Shown here piece after piece: positions 28,226 through 33,374 of a DNA stretch of 33,374 nucleotides. Under the pieces are notes generated by a model. The model did no database searches and had not been told where the DNA came from. It saw only the letters and a list, made by a program, of their open reading frames with translations. The stretch is from Enterobacter sichuanensis. GTDB lineage: Bacteria > Pseudomonadota > Gammaproteobacteria > Enterobacterales > Enterobacteriaceae. The translations under genes and the position numbers were made by a program. The stretch lies in contig NZ_POVL01000051.1 of the NCBI RefSeq assembly GCF_002939185.1, positions 1 through 33,374 on the forward strand, in the 5' to 3' direction. How positions within the stretch are numbered: the stretch's first letter is position 1; each line of letters begins with the position of its first letter.

Positions 28226-29113
28226 TTATTTAGATGCTAAAATAGTATTTTTATTGAATTTTTCATCAGCATCTGTAAGCTTTTTCATTATTAAAGCAGG
28301 GGCTATATCCTGAAGCTCCGTAGATTTTATGAAAAAATAATTACAAAGGTAAATTATATTATTAAGATTAATTGGTATATCAATATTATAATCTAACATT
28401 AACGATAACAAACGATCTCTGTCAATTCTATAAAACTTTTTACCAAGCTCTTTCTCATTAATTATTGAAATTATATTTTCATCAAGCTTATCGTCCATTC
28501 TCAATCTTAATTTATTTCTTAGCATAGCGGACCATGCGCTTGACTTATAATTCCTATATGCTAAATCCTCAAATAACTTCATTATTCCCCAATCAGATGT
28601 TTCCAAAGAGGCGTAAATTCCATTCAGCGCGCGACTAAGGTCATTATGCTCAACCCAATCCTCTTTGCACTTATAGCGTAGATCATGCTCAACTTCATGC
28701 CATCCTTCAGATAAAATAGTTCTGAATTGGACTTCAAAAGTAGTATCAATATAAGAATATTTCTTTAATAAGACACTATCATTTGATAATACTTCTGGTA
28801 ACTTAAAGACGTAATTGCATCGAGTTGCCGCAAAGAGATTAGCCGTGGTTTCGTCTACGGTTTTAGATTCAATTTCGAATAATTTTTCCAGTGTTTTTTG
28901 AGCAATAAATAAATCATCAGGAAAATATAATATTATCCTAACCCCAAATAAGTCTTGAATTTTTTTACCATCCTCTGAGTATTTATTAGGCTCTTTTTCA
29001 TATTTCTTAATTATTGAGCTTTCTGATTTTGTCCTCGAAAAAAAACGATAAAGTAATCCAATACGATTAAGTTCATTTTCTATATCTTTTTGCAAACTTT
29101 GAATAATTCGCAA
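28226..29113 (-). CDS. divergent RelA/SpoT-type nucleotidyltransferase (RSH synthetase domain)
   Basis: The 295-residue product carries a RelA/SpoT synthetase-like domain (about 15-150) without hydrolase, TGS or ACT parts, so it has the size of a small alarmone synthetase. Seen directly: RTKSESSIIKK (27-37), matching the RxKxxxSIxxK ATP-site motif; KIQDLFGVRIILYF (Asp54); EVQFRT (127-132); and EHDLRYK (His143). The canonical G-loop NGYxSLH is not recognisable; FAATRCNYVFKLPE (94-107) stands there instead, so substrate or product may differ from (p)ppGpp. The remaining 145 residues are helical and unfamiliar. Coordinates use TTG 29113 (GGAA upstream). A CTG at 29134, overlapping the NACHT stop codon and preceded by GGGAGGA, is a strong alternative. 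It forms an operon with the NACHT gene and is low in GC relative to the backbone. Confidence 0.85.
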   Translation of the reverse strand: MRIIQSLQKDIENELNRIGLLYRFFSRTKSESSIIKKYEKEPNKYSEDGKKIQDLFGVRIILYFPDDLFIAQKTLEKLFEIESKTVDETTANLFAATRCNYVFKLPEVLSNDSVLLKKYSYIDTTFEVQFRTILSEGWHEVEHDLRYKCKEDWVEHNDLSRALNGIYASLETSDWGIMKLFEDLAYRNYKSSAWSAMLRNKLRLRMDDKLDENIISIINEKELGKKFYRIDRDRLLSLMLDYNIDIPINLNNIIYLCNYFFIKSTELQDIAPALIMKKLTDADEKFNKNTILASK

Positions 29114-29130
29114 TTCATTTCCGTTATATA

Positions 29131-31236
29131 TCAGAAAGTCCTCCCAAGAATTGCTTTAATCTCTGATATTCTTGCCATGTTAAGTTCAAGGAACGAACGC
29201 TTGTCTGGCGTAAGTAAAAGACCGTCTTTTCTCAATTTATCTAAAGAATGGAGTATTTCACTTAACTGAAATTGATTGTTGTTAGCACATAAGCCTTTTA
29301 TAGGCCGATGCTTATGATAGCTAACACTCCCTCTGGGACAGAACTTCTCTAAGATGTAAATATCACAATCTGTAATATCGTGATCATTTTCACTGTTTAT
29401 CTCGACAGATTTTTTATTAATAGCATCATTGTCACACTCACATCCCAAAAAATAAATATCTTCCCTACCACTTAATTCGTTAAAACTACAATCTATAAAA
29501 GAACAGTTCACAAATGTAACGTTTTTATAATTACCACAGGTAAATATACTGCTAAAAAACGAACAATCAACAAAGATAGTATCATGTATTATATTTATAT
29601 CGCCTAAAGAAAGTTTTGATATAGACAATTGCTCAACACTATCATTTTTTAAATCTAATGGAACCTTTCCTATAAGCAAATGACTATACAAGATCTTATC
29701 ATTACCTGACATAAAATATAAAGCAAACTCTAAGCTATGCCAAAGTAATTCTTTTTCATCATCGATCCTCGGCATATAAGATTGCACAGCTGGTTCTATA
29801 AAACGTTTATCACCAATCCATTCATTTGACTTATCATTAATAATATTTTCAGAAACAAAATTACCAAGAACAAATTCATTAACAAATCCAATACCTTGGT
29901 TTTCTGAGCCTGACCGATCTAATAGAGCATGCGATGCTAATTTATTAACTAATTCGTCAGTAGTTGGTCTTTCATCTACAGTATAAAGCTTTCTTGTAGC
30001 CTCCAAGAGCTGTTGATTCTTTTCAGTTATGACTAACGATATATACTCTCTAGACTCAGATGTGTAGTTACCTTCGACCATGTCGTCAGCTATTATTTTT
30101 AGTATAGTATATTGATCTTCAATAGACATTAATAAATCTTGTCTTTTTCTCTCTCGCTCAAGCATTGAATCAAAATACTTCCTCACTATAGTTGTTGGGT
30201 CGCTTATAACTTTATTAAAGTCGGTGTCGTCGATGCATCTTAGAAATGATAGCAGTACAGGGTTTGATAATTTGTTAAGAGGAAATCCTGTCGATGAAAT
30301 TTCATCTAAACGTTGACCTGGAAGCCAGTCTTCAATTTGTGGTTCATGAATTCTTATTCTTATCACATCAAAATCTTCTTGATGCGATGCTATCCATTGA
30401 TGGAATTCATCTCCATCAAATATAGCTGTTCTTCGAGTTGTCAAAACCACTTTTGCACTATCAGTTAGAAGCTCACTTATTGTTTCCAGCATTGGCTCTG
30501 TTTTTTCATAATTATTTTCAATTCCGTTTGTACTTTCATGCAATAGTTCATCAAACCCGTCAAGTATAACTGGTACATTCCCTGCTCTTATTTCATTCCT
30601 TACTAAGGCTGAGCTTAACAAAGGAAAACTTCTATCAATTTCATCTAATAGTACATACCTGAATATTTTTGCTTGTCTATTCCTGGATAGTTCTGAAAAT
30701 AATGGTATTTTCCCTATATTGTTAACTATAATCTCCCTCAATAATTCATACGCCGTGCAAGTCTTTCCAAAACCGGCTGCGGCCTCAATCAAAAACAGAA
30801 TTGGACGCCTATGTTGTATTCTCTCTAATATTTCCGTAACAACATTAGCTTCGCCAATAACACCATTTAAGTAATATTTTGAATTTATGTAGGAATAAGT
30901 TGCAGTAGGTGAGTGAATTTTTACAATTGAATCTGTGAAAGTATTATAATCTTTAATCAACCTTTCTTTAGTTGAATCGACGCTAAAGAAGCCATTAAAT
31001 AATTCCTTATGTGCTTCTTCATAAGAATGATATTTTTTTATTTGACATGCATAACCTAACTGCTTATATTCTTCAAAGGTTTGATTTACATTAACTTCAT
31101 TATTTAGTGGAAGTATGTCCGCGTTATGGTAGTGCCCTGTTTTAATAGAATATACAGCAATACTTTCGTTACCTGTATTTTCTTCAGTAAAACCAAACCT
31201 TTTATATATCTCTGTAAGTTTGCTTTTTTGTAACAT
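29131..31236 (-). CDS. NACHT-domain (STAND) NTPase with pentapeptide-like C-terminus
   Basis: A 701-residue predicted cytosolic NTPase. The NACHT module shows Walker A EAAAGFGKT (151-159), the hallmark Walker B VILDGFDE (223-230) and a sensor-like VVLTTRRT (263-270), followed by a winged-helix/helical region to about 530. Residues about 545-602 hold pentapeptide-like strands (TIFVDCSF, VTFVNCSF, DCSFNE). A short helical tail follows. The first about 120 residues match no effector domain that I know. Bacterial NACHT proteins are known anti-phage sensors; this role is inferred here. Start is ATG 31236, because a perfect AGGAGGTG stands 7 bases before it; GTG 31245 would lie within that site. 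The RSH gene follows directly. AT-rich codon use marks it as acquired. Confidence 0.88.
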   Translation of the reverse strand: MLQKSKLTEIYKRFGFTEENTGNESIAVYSIKTGHYHNADILPLNNEVNVNQTFEEYKQLGYACQIKKYHSYEEAHKELFNGFFSVDSTKERLIKDYNTFTDSIVKIHSPTATYSYINSKYYLNGVIGEANVVTEILERIQHRRPILFLIEAAAGFGKTCTAYELLREIIVNNIGKIPLFSELSRNRQAKIFRYVLLDEIDRSFPLLSSALVRNEIRAGNVPVILDGFDELLHESTNGIENNYEKTEPMLETISELLTDSAKVVLTTRRTAIFDGDEFHQWIASHQEDFDVIRIRIHEPQIEDWLPGQRLDEISSTGFPLNKLSNPVLLSFLRCIDDTDFNKVISDPTTIVRKYFDSMLERERKRQDLLMSIEDQYTILKIIADDMVEGNYTSESREYISLVITEKNQQLLEATRKLYTVDERPTTDELVNKLASHALLDRSGSENQGIGFVNEFVLGNFVSENIINDKSNEWIGDKRFIEPAVQSYMPRIDDEKELLWHSLEFALYFMSGNDKILYSHLLIGKVPLDLKNDSVEQLSISKLSLGDINIIHDTIFVDCSFFSSIFTCGNYKNVTFVNCSFIDCSFNELSGREDIYFLGCECDNDAINKKSVEINSENDHDITDCDIYILEKFCPRGSVSYHKHRPIKGLCANNNQFQLSEILHSLDKLRKDGLLLTPDKRSFLELNMARISEIKAILGRTF

Positions 31237-31277
31237 TAAACTCACCTCCTGATATTTTTCGCAATGATGCTATAGTC

Positions 31278-31307
31278 GCTATATGGACTTTTACTATAAT
31301 ATTACAA
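31278..31307 (-). promoter_or_regulatory. possible promoter of the NACHT-RSH operon
   Basis: On minus, TTGTAA (31307-31302), an 18-base spacer and TATAGC (31283-31278) lie about 40-70 bases upstream of the NACHT start. TATAGC recurs 9 bases on. In such AT-rich DNA other pairs are possible, so this is only the best candidate. Confidence 0.3.
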
Positions 31308-31313
31308 AAACCA

Positions 31314-31352
31314 TCTACATAGCTACCGTCTAAACAATAATAGCTATGTAGA
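31314..31352 (-). terminator. 12-bp inverted repeat, probably a terminator of the remnant upstream
   Basis: TCTACATAGCTA and TAGCTATGTAGA are perfect inverted copies around 15 bases. On the minus strand this follows a stop codon (31355) by two bases and runs into TGGTTTTTG, so it looks like a weak terminator of the broken gene at 31355-31543. It also lies close upstream of the NACHT promoter region and could instead be an operator. Confidence 0.5.
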
Positions 31353-31354
31353 GA

Positions 31355-31543
31355 TTATCTGTAAGAGAACAGTTCAACGGTTACGTGCACTTTATGACAT
31401 CGTTCTAACTTCATGGGGTGCTCAGTAACAGAACTTTTAAGCCATTCTTGCTCGCTGAACATGCAGTCATACTTATCACAAGCAGTACAACCATTACTTA
31501 GCAGACCTCTGCTCCTTGTTCCAAAAGGAACGTAAAACAGATG
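31355..31543 (-). pseudogene. Cys-rich ORF remnant (3' end of an unknown gene)
   Basis: A frame of 62 codons without a proper start codon reads FYVPFGTRSRGLLSNG, then CTACDKYDCMFSEQEWLKSS, and ends VTVELFSYR. The cluster CxxCxxxxC suggests a metal-binding site, and the composition looks protein-like rather than random. A stop codon closes the frame upstream. I read it as the C-terminal piece of a lost gene; the family is not recognised. Confidence 0.4.
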
Positions 31544-31831
31544 TTAGAGCTAACAAAACTGAAAGCCACTGCCCCCCCAATCTCCGAGTCAAACATTAGA
31601 GACTTTAAGTGAGCTCAGCCCAGATTATGCATTCTAATCAATTTCCAAATAATCAATCGGGCTAAGCCGTGGTGGTCATCGCGCCAATCCCCATAATGAA
31701 GGATACATCTTGGCTGTATCATCTTCCTTACAGCTGCGTTTCAACATGTGCTGAACAACACTCAAGTTAATGTAAATGAGCCAGTGAAAACAACATCTGT
31801 TTCAAATCACTTTGAAGTTTTCTTCATTTAA
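31544..31831. other. gene-poor stretch with a possible 3' gene end
   Basis: No complete gene. On plus, a short frame reads NNTQVNVNEPVKTTSVSNHF and stops at 31831, one base before the DUF4928-like fragment. In intact loci a DNA methylase gene often ends at this point, but the piece is too short to identify. Confidence 0.35.
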
Positions 31832-32136
31832 TGTGTACGCCAAAATTATCCGGATAAACATAGAGTAACGGTCGACCGGGATTTCAATCAACCAGTTTCA
31901 TCTGTAGTAGGCGATATTCTTAAGGCGGCAGCGAAATGTTCTGACAACCCCACTGAGGCGGTGCTACAGAATCTTATCGAAGCCAAACATCAGCTACGTT
32001 TCCCTAGATGTTAAAATCAGTAGTCGCAGGGCCAATGCTAATGATCCACACATTGACCGTGAAGGGGCCTTTCAGGTGGGTACGACTGCATTCCACGTGA
32101 CCACCGCACCTATGGAGAAATTGATTTCACACTGTT
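31832..32136 (+). pseudogene. DUF4928-like restriction-modification accessory gene fragment
   Basis: Frame one reads HRVTVDRDFNQPVSSVVGDI and continues to LIEAKHQLRFP, then stops at TAA. With a one-base shift near 32010 the reading continues DVKISSRRANANDPHIDREG and then AFQVGTTAFHVTTAPMEKLI. The G-x-F-x-x-G-x-T-x-x-H-V-T-x-x-P segment is what I remember from DUF4928 proteins encoded beside cytosine methylases. The gene is frameshifted and then cut off by the insertion sequence at 32137, so it is dead. Family assignment is from memory only. Confidence 0.45.
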
Positions 32137-32144
32137 TGTAGTGG

Positions 32145-33299
<1,155 letters not shown>

Positions 33300-33374
33300 T
33301 GGGACACCTGTATTGTTCTGAGATGAGCATATCACCTCTGTTCAGGTGGCCAAATTCAGTAAACCACTACAGTT

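Overview
The window is a stretch of enterobacterial chromosome, most like the Enterobacter cloacae complex or a close relative. Gene order and protein sequences follow the E. coli clpB-to-ssrA segment closely, from clpB through the aromatic genes, yfiLRNB, the rplS-trmD-rimM-rpsP operon, ffh, grpE, nadK, recN, bamE, ratAB and smpB to ssrA. Several genes in this stretch are absent from the E. coli K-12 version. All assignments come from reading the sequence and from remembered family features; no database search was run.

Positions 1-27112 are the core backbone. On the minus strand, clpB (sigma-32 promoter and an internal start), pgeF and rluD come first. bamD and raiA follow on the plus strand. 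The phenylalanine/tyrosine block comes next: pheL-pheA on plus, and the TyrR-type operon aroF-tyrA on minus, with an SMP-30/gluconolactonase-like gene wedged between pheA and tyrA. After that come yfiL and the c-di-GMP module yfiR-dgcN-yfiB, a two-gene PepSY/DUF2946 unit rich in His and Met (probably metal-related), the ribosome/tRNA-maturation operon rpsP-rimM-trmD-rplS, ffh, ypjD-corB, grpE (sigma-32), nadK, recN (LexA boxes), bamE, ratA-ratB, smpB and the tmRNA gene ssrA.

From the 3' end of ssrA to the end of the window the DNA is an AT-rich accessory island. It opens with a P4-type integrase that carries a frameshift and has lost its catalytic domain, so the island looks immobilised. A gene-poor stretch with strong inverted repeats follows. 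Then, on the minus strand, comes the most notable item: a compact two-gene operon encoding a 701-residue NACHT (STAND-type) NTPase with a pentapeptide-like C-terminal region, followed by a divergent RelA/SpoT-type nucleotidyltransferase. The two genes touch or nearly touch, share one promoter region and end in one terminator. I infer a candidate anti-phage or stress-abortive system in which a NACHT sensor controls an alarmone-synthetase-like effector encoded in trans.

Upstream of this operon lie decayed fragments: a Cys-rich ORF remnant and a DUF4928-like piece suggesting a lost restriction-modification locus. The latter is cut by a degenerate IS911-like IS3-family element. Its two ends, its 3-bp target duplication (GTT) and two small disabling deletions can be read directly, and the window stops right after its right end.
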